DNA from: Deltaproteobacteria bacterium UBA4427
GTDB taxonomy: Bacteria; Myxococcota_A; UBA9160; UBA4427
NCBI GenBank assembly: GCA_002390675.1
Contig: DGPZ01000011.1
Span: forward strand, 1-23,539
Length of the DNA: 23,539 nt
Direction: 5' to 3'
The notes under the pieces were generated by a model. That model did not search any database. It saw nothing but the letters and a program-made list of their open reading frames with translations, and was not told the origin of the DNA. The first letter of the stretch is position 1, and each line of letters begins with the position of its first letter. Of the stretch, positions 16,526 to 23,539 are shown piece by piece. The position numbers and the translations under genes were made by a program.

Positions 16526-17659
16526 ATGAACTTCGGCTTTACCGAAGAGCAAGAACTACTACGCGCGGAAGTGCGTAAGTTTCTTGACCAGAATGCGTCG
16601 CTTGATCGTGTTCGTGAAATCGTCGAGGCGCCCGACAGCCCTCGAACCGAGCCTGCGCTTTGGGCGCGAATGGCGGAACTCGGCTGGGTCGGGTTGAACA
16701 TGCCAGAGGAACACGGCGGCGTTGGGCTCGACCTTGAAACTACGCTTGTTGTTTTGGAAGAGACGGGGCGAAGTCTGTTTCCCTCGCCACTGATCTCTAC
16801 GGTGATCGCGGGCAAGGCGATCGAGCGGTTTGGATCGGCGGAGCAGCAGGCGCGCTGGCTGCCGGGCTTGGCAGACGGCTCGAAGATTGGGACGTTCGCG
16901 TTCCTTGAACGAAGTGATGCTATGGGACCAGAAGGGGTCGAGACCCTCGCTAAGCCCGACGGCGACGAGTTGGTTCTCTCGGGCGAGAAGCTTTTCGTTT
17001 CGGATGCGGCGCTCGCGGATCTTTTTGTAGTTGCGGTTCGCTCGGGTTCCGATGCACAGTCGATTTCCCTTGTTGTGGTTGAGAAGGGGACGTCGGGCGC
17101 GGCTGCTTCGAGCTTCGATGTGATGGATCTGACGAAGTCGGTCGGAAAGCTCAGTCTCGAGGAAGCGCGAGTCGGTGTTGATTGCGTGTTAGGCACGCAG
17201 GGGGCGGCTTGGCCTGCGACCCAGTGGCTACTCGACTTGGGTGCGGCGCTCGTGACTGCGGAGGCCGTTGGTTCTGCTGAAGCAGCGCTGAGTATCACGA
17301 CGGAATTCGCGAAGGAGCGGGTGCAGTTCGGTGAGCAGATCGGCAAGTTCCAGGGCGTGAAACATCCGCTCGCGGAGATCTATGTCGACGTCGAGTCGTT
17401 TCGCTCCCTCGTGTACTACGCCGTTTGGGCGATTGATCAGGATGCGGATGACGCGCAGGTCGCGGTGTCCCGTGCGAAGGCGTATTGCTCGGATGCATTT
17501 CCGCAGGCGGGGATCATGGGCGTTCAACTCCACGGCGGTGTTGGATATACCTGGGAATACGACATTCAGATGTACTTGAAACGTTCGAAATGGGTGCGAC
17601 CCATGTTTGGGGACGCGGATTATCACTACGAGCGCGTCGCGCGATTGGGAGATCTCTAG
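16526..17659 (+). CDS. Acyl-CoA dehydrogenase family subunit, degenerate N-terminal half
   Basis: Acyl-CoA dehydrogenase-fold protein of 377 residues, expected in alpha,beta-dehydrogenation of an acyl-CoA thioester. The N-terminal helical domain starts FGFTEEQELLRAEVRKFLD. The middle beta-domain is degenerate: where family members have EPxxGSD this has LERSDAMGPEG (about 128-138). The C-terminal domain keeps the FAD-binding signature RVQFGEQIGKFQ (265-276) and LHGGVGYTWEYD. The C-terminal MFGDADYHYERVARL resembles small subunits of heteromeric actinobacterial FadE/ChsE enzymes. The next gene, four bases downstream, has the reverse pattern, so the two probably form one alpha2beta2 enzyme. The substrate is unknown; in known heteromeric cases it is bulky, such as sterol side chains. 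Confidence 0.88.
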   Translation: MNFGFTEEQELLRAEVRKFLDQNASLDRVREIVEAPDSPRTEPALWARMAELGWVGLNMPEEHGGVGLDLETTLVVLEETGRSLFPSPLISTVIAGKAIERFGSAEQQARWLPGLADGSKIGTFAFLERSDAMGPEGVETLAKPDGDELVLSGEKLFVSDAALADLFVVAVRSGSDAQSISLVVVEKGTSGAAASSFDVMDLTKSVGKLSLEEARVGVDCVLGTQGAAWPATQWLLDLGAALVTAEAVGSAEAALSITTEFAKERVQFGEQIGKFQGVKHPLAEIYVDVESFRSLVYYAVWAIDQDADDAQVAVSRAKAYCSDAFPQAGIMGVQLHGGVGYTWEYDIQMYLKRSKWVRPMFGDADYHYERVARLGDL

Positions 17660-17662
17660 GTC

Positions 17663-18823
17663 TTGGATTTTCAACTAAGCGAAGAAGAAGAAGCGTTCCG
17701 AAACGAAGTCCGCGGATTCCTTGATGATAATCTGCCGGAAAGCCACGAGCGAACGCCGGATTTCCTGACGAACTGGAGCAAGCAGATTCGCGAGCGGAGA
17801 TGGGTCGGGTTCTCCTGGCCTAAGGACGTTGGCGGTGGCGGCGGCTCGATCATGGAGCAGGTCATTCTGAAAGACGAGATGGCTCAGCGTAAGGCGCCGT
17901 CCCTTGGCTCATGCTTTATGGGGCTCGCCTGGGTAGGCCCGGCCATCATTCAGTACGGCACGGAAGCACAAAAGCAGAAGTACGTGCCGGATATTTTGGA
18001 CGGCAAGTACCAGTGGTGCACGGGCTACTCGGAACCGGACTCGGGCTCCGATCTCGCGAGTTTGAAATGCAAATGCGAGCGAGACGGCGACGACTATGTT
18101 GTCAACGGTCAGAAAATTTGGACTTCGATCGCTATGTGGTCGAAGATGATGATCTTGCTCGTGCGTACAGACCAAGCCTCCGAGAGTAAACACGATGGCA
18201 TCACTTGCCTGCTAGTTCCTATGGACACGAAAGGCATCGATGTTCGGCCGATCAAGAACATGAGCGGTGGCGAGATGTTCGCGGAAGTCTTCTTTGACAA
18301 CGTTCGCGTGCCGGTCGAGAATCGACTCGGCGAGGAAGGGGAGGGCTGGAAGGTGACGATTTCTGCGCTTGCCTCCGAGCGTTCTTCGATCGCGGAAGTT
18401 CATGGACTCATTCGAAAGATCGATGAAGTGAAGAATCTGGCGCGCGGCACGATTCGTGCGGGCCGGGTCATGAGTGAAGATCCTGGGATTCGTCGGCGGA
18501 TCGCGCAGGCGGAAACGAAGATCGAAGCGATGCGTTTGAATGGCATGCGCTTTTTGACGAAGCAGTTGAAGGGTGAGCCGCTCGGCTCCGAAACCTCGAT
18601 CAATAAGCTTCATAGGGCGGACCTCGAAGTGGGTCTCGGCGAACTTGCGCTCGAAATTTTAGGTTCGAGTGCGACGCTGATGGAGGGCTCGGAGCCGACG
18701 GTCGACGGTGGAGCATGGGCGAAGTATTCGCTGAACTGGCCGGAAGTCGTGATCGGCGGCGGAACGCCTAATATCCAAAAGAACATCATCTCCGAGCGTA
18801 TGCTCGGATTACCGAAGGACTAG
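17663..18823 (+). CDS. Acyl-CoA dehydrogenase family subunit, partner of preceding gene
   Basis: Second acyl-CoA dehydrogenase subunit, 386 residues. It has the N-terminal DFQLSEEEEAFRNEVRGFLDD, a canonical beta-domain with CTGYSEPDSGSD (EPxxGSD at 124-130) and VVNGQKIWTS, and the C-terminal GGGTPNIQKNIISERMLGLP. It lacks the RxxFGxxIxxFQ element, which the upstream subunit keeps. The residue before GTPNIQ, where MCAD-type enzymes have the catalytic Glu, is Gly, so the base must lie elsewhere or in the partner. The start is TTG at 17663; the first in-frame ATG is about 60 codons later, inside the domain. GGAG at 17648-17651 may serve as ribosome binding site. Four bases separate it from the previous stop, indicating co-translation. 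Confidence 0.9.
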   Translation: MDFQLSEEEEAFRNEVRGFLDDNLPESHERTPDFLTNWSKQIRERRWVGFSWPKDVGGGGGSIMEQVILKDEMAQRKAPSLGSCFMGLAWVGPAIIQYGTEAQKQKYVPDILDGKYQWCTGYSEPDSGSDLASLKCKCERDGDDYVVNGQKIWTSIAMWSKMMILLVRTDQASESKHDGITCLLVPMDTKGIDVRPIKNMSGGEMFAEVFFDNVRVPVENRLGEEGEGWKVTISALASERSSIAEVHGLIRKIDEVKNLARGTIRAGRVMSEDPGIRRRIAQAETKIEAMRLNGMRFLTKQLKGEPLGSETSINKLHRADLEVGLGELALEILGSSATLMEGSEPTVDGGAWAKYSLNWPEVVIGGGTPNIQKNIISERMLGLPKD

Positions 18824-18836
18824 CGCTCGCGAAATT

Positions 18837-19124
18837 ATGACGTTTACGATGACGAAGGATGATCTGGAAGTACGGCTACGCGAGGAGCTCGTTGCGAGCC
18901 ATGTCGAAGTAATCGATGAGTCGCATTTGCATGCGGGGCATGCGGGCGCGAAGGACGGCGGCGGACACTACCGAGCGACGATCGTGTCGGAACAATTCAC
19001 AGGGCTCAATCGGGTCAAGGCGCAGCAGTTGGTCTATGGCGTCTTGGGCGACTGGATGGGTGGCGCGATTCATGCGCTTAGCATGAAAACCTTCACGCCA
19101 GAGGCGTGGGCGGAAGAGAGCTAG
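18837..19124 (+). CDS. BolA-family protein
   Basis: Small cytosolic protein of 95 residues with the BolA fold: a KDDLEVRLREEL helix, VEVIDESHLHAGHAGA (about 23-38), HYRATIVSEQFTGLNRV, a helix and IHALSMKTFTPEAW. The C-terminal IHAL His and the HAGH loop are the residues known to hold Fe-S or contact monothiol glutaredoxins in the family. The usual RHR after the F.G. motif is replaced by KAQQ, which is unusual. It is 13 bases downstream of the acyl-CoA dehydrogenase pair with no strong ribosome binding site, so probably in the same transcript. The role is likely in Fe-S or redox handling; which BolA subgroup it belongs to is uncertain. Confidence 0.88.
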   Translation: MTFTMTKDDLEVRLREELVASHVEVIDESHLHAGHAGAKDGGGHYRATIVSEQFTGLNRVKAQQLVYGVLGDWMGGAIHALSMKTFTPEAWAEES

Positions 19125-19321
19125 GCGCGGCGCGGCTTCTCGAAGTGCGTACGCATCACAACGATGAGTTCGCCTTCGAGTTCCTTGGCGGCGAGAGGGA
19201 CGAGCCGTCGAGCCTATTAGAGCGCTGCGACTGGGTCGTGGAGTGAACAGGGCCCGACGATCGCTACTTGGCGTTTTCCGTCGCGGCGGGGCAGAACGTC
19301 ACGGATCGCGTTTCGGCCCCC
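19121..19321 (-). pseudogene. Remnant of class I DAHP synthase gene
   Basis: The minus strand encodes, in a single frame, NAIRDVLPRRDGKRQVAIVG, then GPCSLHDPVAAL, two stops (TAA TAG at 19214-19219), then ARRLVPLAAKELEGELIVVM and RTHFEKPR, ending at a stop at 19121. This matches consecutive E. coli AroG segments (the VVIGPCSIHDPVAA and EIVMRVYFEKPR regions) with no gap. The two stops fall where family members have Glu-Tyr, each one substitution away. About 65 of roughly 350 codons survive: the sequence stops right before the TTVGWKGL motif, so the active-site core is lost. The 3' end meets the BolA stop, sharing CTAG. DAHP synthase makes the first shikimate-pathway intermediate; a working copy should exist elsewhere in the genome. 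Confidence 0.8.
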
Positions 19322-19461
19322 CGAGATAAACCACCTCGGGCGTCCCTAAAGCGGGGGTACGAAAAGTACTTCGGCGACATGTCGGAGTGGCTACGCGCAG
19401 CATTCGGAACAAGCAAGCAAAAACCTTCGTTTAGCCGTTCTCGCCGCCCTCGCTCGCCGGC

Positions 19462-19941
19462 TCAGGAAGCAGCCGCAGCGTTCCAGCCGGCGATGAGGGC
19501 GCTGCTCTCGTGTATGGCACCCTGCTTAACAGCATCCGCGAGAGGGAAGGGCTCGGGCCCTTCCGAGGCGACATCGCGCCAGGTCTTGGTGAGCTGCGTG
19601 CCTTCGGCGGTCGCGGCTAGAGCCCAATCTTCGACCATCGTAAACGTCGAGCTCGCTTCGATGCGCGCGCGAGTGAAGGGGGCTTCGAGGCCGAGCGCGG
19701 TCGTCACCTTAATCACCATCAGCTCGTCACTCGATTCTTCCGCCACGAGCTCGAGCATCGAAGTGCCCATCTCGCCCCGGCAATAGATCGAATTCCCAGG
19801 CTCAAGGACACCGCCGTCCACAGGGGAGGGGAAGTAGTCGAGTATCCGCTCTGGCGTGAGAATGAACTCCCTAACTTGCGCGGGCGTCGCGCGAAGCTGC
19901 ATGATTTCGGTGTGAACGATGTTGGATTCGGCTGCGGACAT
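19462..19941 (-). CDS. SRPBCC-fold (START-like / polyketide cyclase-type) protein
   Basis: Soluble protein of 159 residues with the SRPBCC ligand-pocket pattern: an opening strand TEIMQLRATPAQVREFIL, the typical FPSPVDGGVLEPGNSIYC turn, repeated strands, and a long C-terminal helix (about 130-157). The start at 19941 is chosen because GGAG (19948-19951 on this strand) sits 6 bases upstream; a frame open to 19968 begins with TTG and has no such site. The family binds hydrophobic ligands and ranges from cyclases to stress proteins; no catalytic residues can be assigned. It is divergent from the lipoprotein gene downstream on the plus strand. Confidence 0.75.
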   Translation of the reverse strand: MSAAESNIVHTEIMQLRATPAQVREFILTPERILDYFPSPVDGGVLEPGNSIYCRGEMGTSMLELVAEESSDELMVIKVTTALGLEAPFTRARIEASSTFTMVEDWALAATAEGTQLTKTWRDVASEGPEPFPLADAVKQGAIHESSALIAGWNAAAAS

Positions 19942-19947
19942 GGTCAT

Positions 19948-19951
19948 CTCC
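19948..19951 (-). promoter_or_regulatory. Ribosome binding site of SRPBCC gene
   Basis: GGAG on the minus strand, 6 bases before the ATG at 19941. It also sits directly against another ATG at 19947, which is too close to be used. Confidence 0.6.
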
Positions 19952-20122
19952 TGGTCGCGAGTTATCAAGCGGGAGCGTAGTGCGCTCGGCTCTGTGTGTG
20001 AGGCCTCGACGACGTCGAGAACTCTTACCCGGTGATTGCGAATGTGGGGACTACGACGAATAAAGCTAGTGGCTCGCTAATGCGGTATTAACGAGTCTGG
20101 TCTCATAAAAATTGGGGAGTTG

Positions 20123-20863
20123 ATGATTCTACGAAATGGTCAGGGCGCTGGTCTCACAGGGACTATCGCTATGGGGTTTCTTGTCCTCTTGATCGTTGTG
20201 GGAGGCTGTGCATCGGTCAAGGTTACCGAGCGCGACGAGTACACCGGTAAAAAAATCACTCGCCCGGATCAGATCTTAGTGCACGACTTCGCTGCGATCG
20301 TGGGGGATCTGCCAGGCTGGTCCGAGGCGAAGACGAAGTACGCCGGCATTCAGGCGCCCGCTTCGGCGGAGGAAGTCCAAGCAGCACGGATGCTCGGCGT
20401 AGAGATGACGCAGCAACTCGTGAAGCGGATCGAGGAGATGGGGCTCACGGCGGCGCGCGCCACGGAACGATCGCAGCCGGTCCAAGGAGACATCGAGATC
20501 GTCGGGTATCTCACCTCCGTCGACGAAGGCAGTGGGTTCAAACGTGTGGCGCTCGGCTTCGGCTCGGGAGCGGCGGAGATCGCCATTAACCTTGAAGGCT
20601 ACGTCTCGACGCAGGGGGGACGTCGCAAGCTCGGGTCAGGCACAGCGAGTTCGGCTGCGGGCAAGTCACCCGGGGTCGTGGTTCCGCTGATTCTGACTGT
20701 CGCGACGGCCAACCCGCTCGGTCTGATCATCACGTTGCCACTGAAGGTCGGCCAAGAGGTGACAGGTCGAAACAAGATCGAAGGGGTCGGTAAGCGGATG
20801 GCGGATAAGATCGCCGACGAGCTCGAGATCAAATTCCGCGAGCAGGGATGGATCGACCGATAG
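20123..20863 (+). CDS. Lipoprotein, DUF4410-like
   Basis: Exported lipoprotein of 246 residues. A signal peptide (about 15-28 hydrophobic) ends in LIVVGGC, a lipobox with the lipidated Cys at about 29; the following Ala-Ser suggests outer-membrane sorting. The mature part reads ITRPDQILVHDFAAI, then a helix EEVQAARMLGVEMTQQLVKRIEEMG, a DIEIVGYLTSVDEGSGFKRVALGFGSGAAEI segment and a final helix, the order seen in DUF4410 lipoproteins. No function is established for that family. GGGGAG at 20114-20119 lies just 3 bases before the ATG; the TTG at 20120 is the alternative start. Confidence 0.7.
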   Translation: MILRNGQGAGLTGTIAMGFLVLLIVVGGCASVKVTERDEYTGKKITRPDQILVHDFAAIVGDLPGWSEAKTKYAGIQAPASAEEVQAARMLGVEMTQQLVKRIEEMGLTAARATERSQPVQGDIEIVGYLTSVDEGSGFKRVALGFGSGAAEIAINLEGYVSTQGGRRKLGSGTASSAAGKSPGVVVPLILTVATANPLGLIITLPLKVGQEVTGRNKIEGVGKRMADKIADELEIKFREQGWIDR

Positions 20864-20951
20864 GAGCGCTGGCCCACGCCGCGCCGCAGAGCCCGGCAGG
20901 CGCCGATTAGCGCCGTCGGGGCTTAGCTGTCATAAGGCCTAGTATTGGTGG

Positions 20952-20974
20952 CGCGGAAAACGCGACTTGTTTTT
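20952..20974 (+). terminator. Weak intrinsic terminator candidate after the lipoprotein gene
   Basis: CGCG (20952-20955), a GAAAA loop and CGCG (20961-20964), followed after five bases by TTTTT (20970-20974). The stem is only four pairs, and the U-run is displaced, so this is tentative. A second hairpin, GGCGC-cgatta-GCGCC, lies upstream near 20910 with no U-run. Confidence 0.25.
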
Positions 20975-21038
20975 CCTCGTCTCAATGTGGATGTCGTCTG
21001 TGGGATAAGTTTCGGATTAGAAAAATTGCGAGGAGAGG

Positions 21039-21635
21039 ATGATGTCCTTCATAAGTCAAAATAAGTTTCTAGCGTTGTGTCTAATTCACGTTTTTCTGAT
21101 CGGATCATGGAGCGCCGATTCTTCGGCGGAGGATGCAAAGCCGATGTCCCCGCCTGGGTCGATTGAATTCATTGGGGAAAATCTGATTGCGACTGCGAAC
21201 GGTCGTTTTGATTCGTGGCGAATCGTCGAGGGTTCCGTCGATGCGCAGTCACTTGAATCGAGCTGGGTGACCGTCGAGGTGGATCTCTCGAGCGTCGACA
21301 CCGGGATCGATCGTCGTGACGCGCATCTACTACAAGCCGATTTTTTTGAAGTCGCACGTTGGCCAAAAGCGCGTGTGCGAGTAGATGGCTTAAGTCGATC
21401 TGAGAGGGCTGAAGGTGGGGGCACGTACTTCGATGCAAATTTTGAGATTGATCTGCACGGCCTAACGCGCTCGGTTAGAGGGGAAGTCATTCTGCTGAGT
21501 AAGGACCCCTTGGTCTTGGAGGGAAGCCTCGTTCTCAACCGAATGGATTTTGAGGTGGGCCCTCCGCCGAGCCGATGGAATCCGATGGCAATCAAGGCGG
21601 AGATTCCGGTCCGTTTTCGTTATGAAGGAGAGTAA
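21039..21635 (+). CDS. YceI-family exported lipid-binding-like protein
   Basis: Periplasmic protein of 198 residues. The signal peptide has a hydrophobic core at about 9-23 and probably ends after SADSSA (about 30). The mature part has the YceI lipocalin-like barrel: SIEFIGENLIATANGRFDSW, VTVEVDLSSVDTGIDRRDAHLL, FFEVARWPKARVRV, an EIDLHGLTRSVRGEV strand and a C-terminal NPMAIKAEIPVRF. YceI relatives bind isoprenoids or fatty amides. AGGAG (21031-21035) is 6 bases before a second ATG at 21042, which may be the real start. A GCCGGCA/TGCCGGC inverted repeat (21637-21643, 21671-21677) follows the stop, without a U-run. Confidence 0.85.
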   Translation: MMSFISQNKFLALCLIHVFLIGSWSADSSAEDAKPMSPPGSIEFIGENLIATANGRFDSWRIVEGSVDAQSLESSWVTVEVDLSSVDTGIDRRDAHLLQADFFEVARWPKARVRVDGLSRSERAEGGGTYFDANFEIDLHGLTRSVRGEVILLSKDPLVLEGSLVLNRMDFEVGPPPSRWNPMAIKAEIPVRFRYEGE

Positions 21636-21784
21636 GGCCGGCACCCGCTAGTCCGTTTGGTTTCTGGGGCTGCCGGCCGGCACGTCGTATCACGAGCAGG
21701 CGAAGCCCGAAATGCGACAATCAGGTTCCGGTTTCTCTAGCTTGTCCAAATCATTCTTTTTCAGAACTTCTGGTCCTTCAGGTT

Positions 21785-22435
21785 CTACTCGCGACTCCGA
21801 CGGCTCGCCAGACCGACGAGACCGAGACCGAGCAGGAGCGATGTCGAGGGCTCGGGAATGGGCGTCACTTCCATACGCACATTGTCCCACAACACCTGAA
21901 GGCCAGCGCTGCCCACCAGCGCGATGCCGAGGTTATATCCCTCAAATGGGTCGCCGCTGGCCAGCGCCGTATAGGTCACCGACAGGTTGGGGGAGTAGTT
22001 GCCGGAAGAGCCGCCTGGGCCGCAACACGGACCTTCAGGGGCTGCCACGTCCATCATTGCAGCTGTCCCGTTCGCATTAGTGAGCGGTGTCGCTAAGCCG
22101 CTGCCAGGGCTGTAAATGTAGAACGAACCTTCTCCGCCGGTAAAAGTGTGATATTGCCCTAAGTCCACAGTAAGCGTGTAGGCATTCCCACTGGATATCG
22201 TGCTCGAGAGTAGTTGGTGCAGAATGCCATTTGGACCATTGGTGTAACCGCTCCAGACACCCTCTGACATCGAGCCTGTGAGAAAACCAGACGTCCCAAC
22301 CTTTGACCATCCCTGCCCGTTGTTCTCGAAGCCGGGGTCTGTAATTGCGATTGGCGTCGCACTGGCGACAGAACTCAGAGCGGTCATGAAGAAACTGAAA
22401 GAAACCAGAAGAGAGAGCAAGAGCAAGCGGTGCAA
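21785..22435 (-). CDS. PEP-CTERM sorting domain protein
   Basis: Exported protein of 216 residues destined for exosortase processing. The signal peptide is 1-26 (ending SVASA), and the mature part opens ITDPGFENNGQGWSKVG, a carbohydrate-binding-like beta-sandwich start. It closes NVRMEVTPIPEPSTSLLLGLGLVGLASRRSRE: a PEP motif (194-196), a hydrophobic helix and an Arg-rich tail, the full tripartite PEP-CTERM signal. Such proteins go with extracellular polysaccharide in biofilm-forming Gram-negatives. The start is TTG (22435) with GGAAGG 8 bases upstream (22444-22449 on this strand). A mid-protein APEGPCCGPGG loop with two adjacent Cys is unusual. No exosortase gene is in the window; one must exist elsewhere if the signal is used. 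Confidence 0.92.
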   Translation of the reverse strand: MHRLLLLSLLVSFSFFMTALSSVASATPIAITDPGFENNGQGWSKVGTSGFLTGSMSEGVWSGYTNGPNGILHQLLSSTISSGNAYTLTVDLGQYHTFTGGEGSFYIYSPGSGLATPLTNANGTAAMMDVAAPEGPCCGPGGSSGNYSPNLSVTYTALASGDPFEGYNLGIALVGSAGLQVLWDNVRMEVTPIPEPSTSLLLGLGLVGLASRRSRE

Positions 22436-22869
22436 GAAGATTTCCTTCCCAAGAAATATAAAACGATGAATGGCTTATCGCCGATTCAAAAACTCGGGAT
22501 TACTCATACACCTCAACTATGAAATGAATGATGAAAATCGACTTCCGATATGAATAATAAATTGAGATTGAGCGTAAAGATTCTCGATTGTGCCACAAGT
22601 GGCACGCTTCAGTAATCCGACACTCAGGGTCTACGTCCTGGGCTCACATGACACAAAGGAGAACAGAGCAAGCTCCGAAGCTCAGCCGTCTAGAACCCTT
22701 TCCCCACTTAGGTGGCGTCGGTCGCTCATCACCGAATCGGCATATGCGGATTGGGCACCGACCGACTTCTCGCGGGTCCGTGCAAACGGCCTTCGATTCG
22801 ATCTATTTCCTGGCCAAGACCTTGCTGGATGAACTCCATTGCAGCCTGTATCCGTGCTGTATTTCTTAG
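22436..22869. promoter_or_regulatory. Upstream region of PEP-CTERM gene, no gene seen
   Basis: Strongly AT-rich between 22440 and 22580, then GC-richer. It contains the 16-bp inverted repeat at 22590-22605 and no convincing open frame; the frames at 22588-22869 lack a domain or a ribosome binding site. A -12/-24 (sigma-54) promoter was looked for and not found. Confidence 0.5.
22590..22605. repeat. 16-bp perfect inverted repeat, candidate operator or enhancer site
   Basis: GTGCCAC and GTGGCAC separated by AA, fully symmetric apart from the two-base centre. It lies about 155 bases upstream of the PEP-CTERM start, a distance typical for a dimeric activator site. No T-run follows on either strand, so a terminator is unlikely. 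Confidence 0.6.
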
Positions 22870-23450
22870 CTCTGGGTGCGTGAGCAGCCGGAGCCCAGCG
22901 CCAACTTCTCGACACTCGCCGATGCGCTCGACGTGACCGTTCCGAACTCGTTCGCCAACAGCGGAATCGCTGATGCCGACGAGGTCAACTCAACTTCACT
23001 GCACTCAAGACAGCGGTCGATACGTTCACGAACGATCTGGCGGCGGAGACGAATGCGACCGATACGGCCTTCACGAACGGCTCTGTCCAAGGCGCAGCCT
23101 CGGTGGATATTACGACCGACAACGCGGCCGGCCGGGGCCGTAGCCGCCGGAGCAGCGGGCAGTGCGGCGTTTACCCAAGCCAGCGGCACATGGGACGCGA
23201 GGCGAGTACCTGCACACCGGCTTACAACTGTTTCATTGGCGGACTCTGCTCGCAGTTAGCGAGTTCCTTTCCCCCGGAGGTTTACGGTTATCCCAACGTA
23301 TATGATGGACATACCCAGACAACGGAGCCAGCCATTGGAGCCGGGTGCAACTCGGGGAATGGCATGTTCGAATGGTCACAGGGCGCAGGCATGCAACTAT
23401 TTACGGTCATAAGTCCTGACACGCGCCCTTCGATGTGTGGTTCATTGTGA
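22870..23450 (+). pseudogene. Frameshifted relic of an exported repeat-tail protein
   Basis: Frame 1 reads LDVTVPNSFANSGIADADEVN up to about 22990; frame 3 then continues NFTALKTAVDTFTNDLAAET and stays open to a TGA at 23450. The joined text, (A)DEVN-(S)-NFTALKTAVD, is a pattern I know from exported delta-type proteins whose N-terminus reads VPxxFxxGxxADADEVNxNFxAL. One missing base near 22990 explains the shift. A second shift may lie near 23120-23150, where frame 1 reads AGAVAAGAAGSAAFTQASG. No start codon, ribosome binding site or signal peptide precedes it. The C-terminal Cys-rich part (CTPAYNCFIGGLC) looks protein-like. A sequencing error is the alternative. Confidence 0.45.
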
Positions 23451-23539
23451 CAGTAATTAGGCGCACCTGTCCTGTTCCGCTTTCGGGGTCGGTTTCCGTC
23501 TGACTCCTCTCGTAAGGAACACCGTGCTAGGCGCGCTCG

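Noticed and set aside
19320..19340. CCCGAG-N9-CTCGGG hairpin as a terminator
   Set aside because: No T-run on either strand, and it adjoins the DAHP synthase remnant; a chance fold is as likely.
19268..19786. 172-residue open frame on the plus strand
   Set aside because: It lies opposite the SRPBCC gene, whose strand has a recognisable fold, a ribosome binding site and a better start; the plus frame is Ser/Arg-rich antisense text.
22599..22615. TGGCACG as a sigma-54 -24 element
   Set aside because: Neither strand has the needed GC of a -12 element at the right spacing; the sequence is better explained as half of the inverted repeat.
1..23539. tRNA, rRNA, CRISPR arrays, insertion sequences, attachment sites
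   Set aside because: I looked for transposase motifs, long terminal repeats, regular spacer arrays and cloverleaf sequences in all gaps and saw none.

Overview
The window reads as chromosomal DNA of a moderately GC-rich, Gram-negative, probably uncultivated bacterium. Lipoprotein and PEP-CTERM surface proteins, an E. coli-type fumarate reductase operon, a double-kinase hybrid sensor, a wHTH/ATPase/repeat regulator and paired acyl-CoA dehydrogenases together fit a deltaproteobacteria-like lineage (Myxococcota, Desulfobacterota or Binatota) best. That placement is inference; no rRNA or marker gene is present. Several genes have no start codon other than TTG or GTG.

Layout. (1) 2-1003: 3' part of agmatine deiminase, cut by the window edge. 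(2) 1266-4601: a tight frdABCD operon (succinate:quinone oxidoreductase family, fumarate-reductase type), each stop overlapping the next start by one base. (3) 4598-10945, minus strand: a probable three-gene operon, read from 10945 downwards: a PhcB-like SAM methyltransferase, an RND/MMPL exporter and a hybrid sensor kinase with two kinase cores around a receiver. (4) 11394-12272, plus strand, divergent from the methyltransferase: a fatty acyl desaturase. (5) 12490-15495, minus: a large wHTH-ATPase regulator, followed by about 1 kb with no convincing gene. (6) 16526-19124, plus: two complementary acyl-CoA dehydrogenase subunits and a BolA-family protein. (7) 19121-19321, minus: remnant of a DAHP synthase gene carrying two in-frame stops, then an SRPBCC protein. 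(8) 20123-21635, plus: a DUF4410-like lipoprotein and a YceI-family protein. (9) 21785-22435, minus: a PEP-CTERM protein with a 16-bp inverted repeat about 155 bp upstream. (10) 22870-23450: a frameshifted relic of an exported protein.

The most interesting hypothesis is that region 3 plus the desaturase forms a lipid-signal module: a fatty-acid methyl-ester synthase, an exporter and a membrane sensor that looks like PhcS and PhcR of the Ralstonia phcBSRQ quorum-sensing system fused into one chain. The domain content and gene order are visible in the sequence; the signalling role is inference. The other strong structural observation is that the two acyl-CoA dehydrogenases each lack the conserved motif that the other keeps, as expected for a heteromeric enzyme with shared FAD sites.
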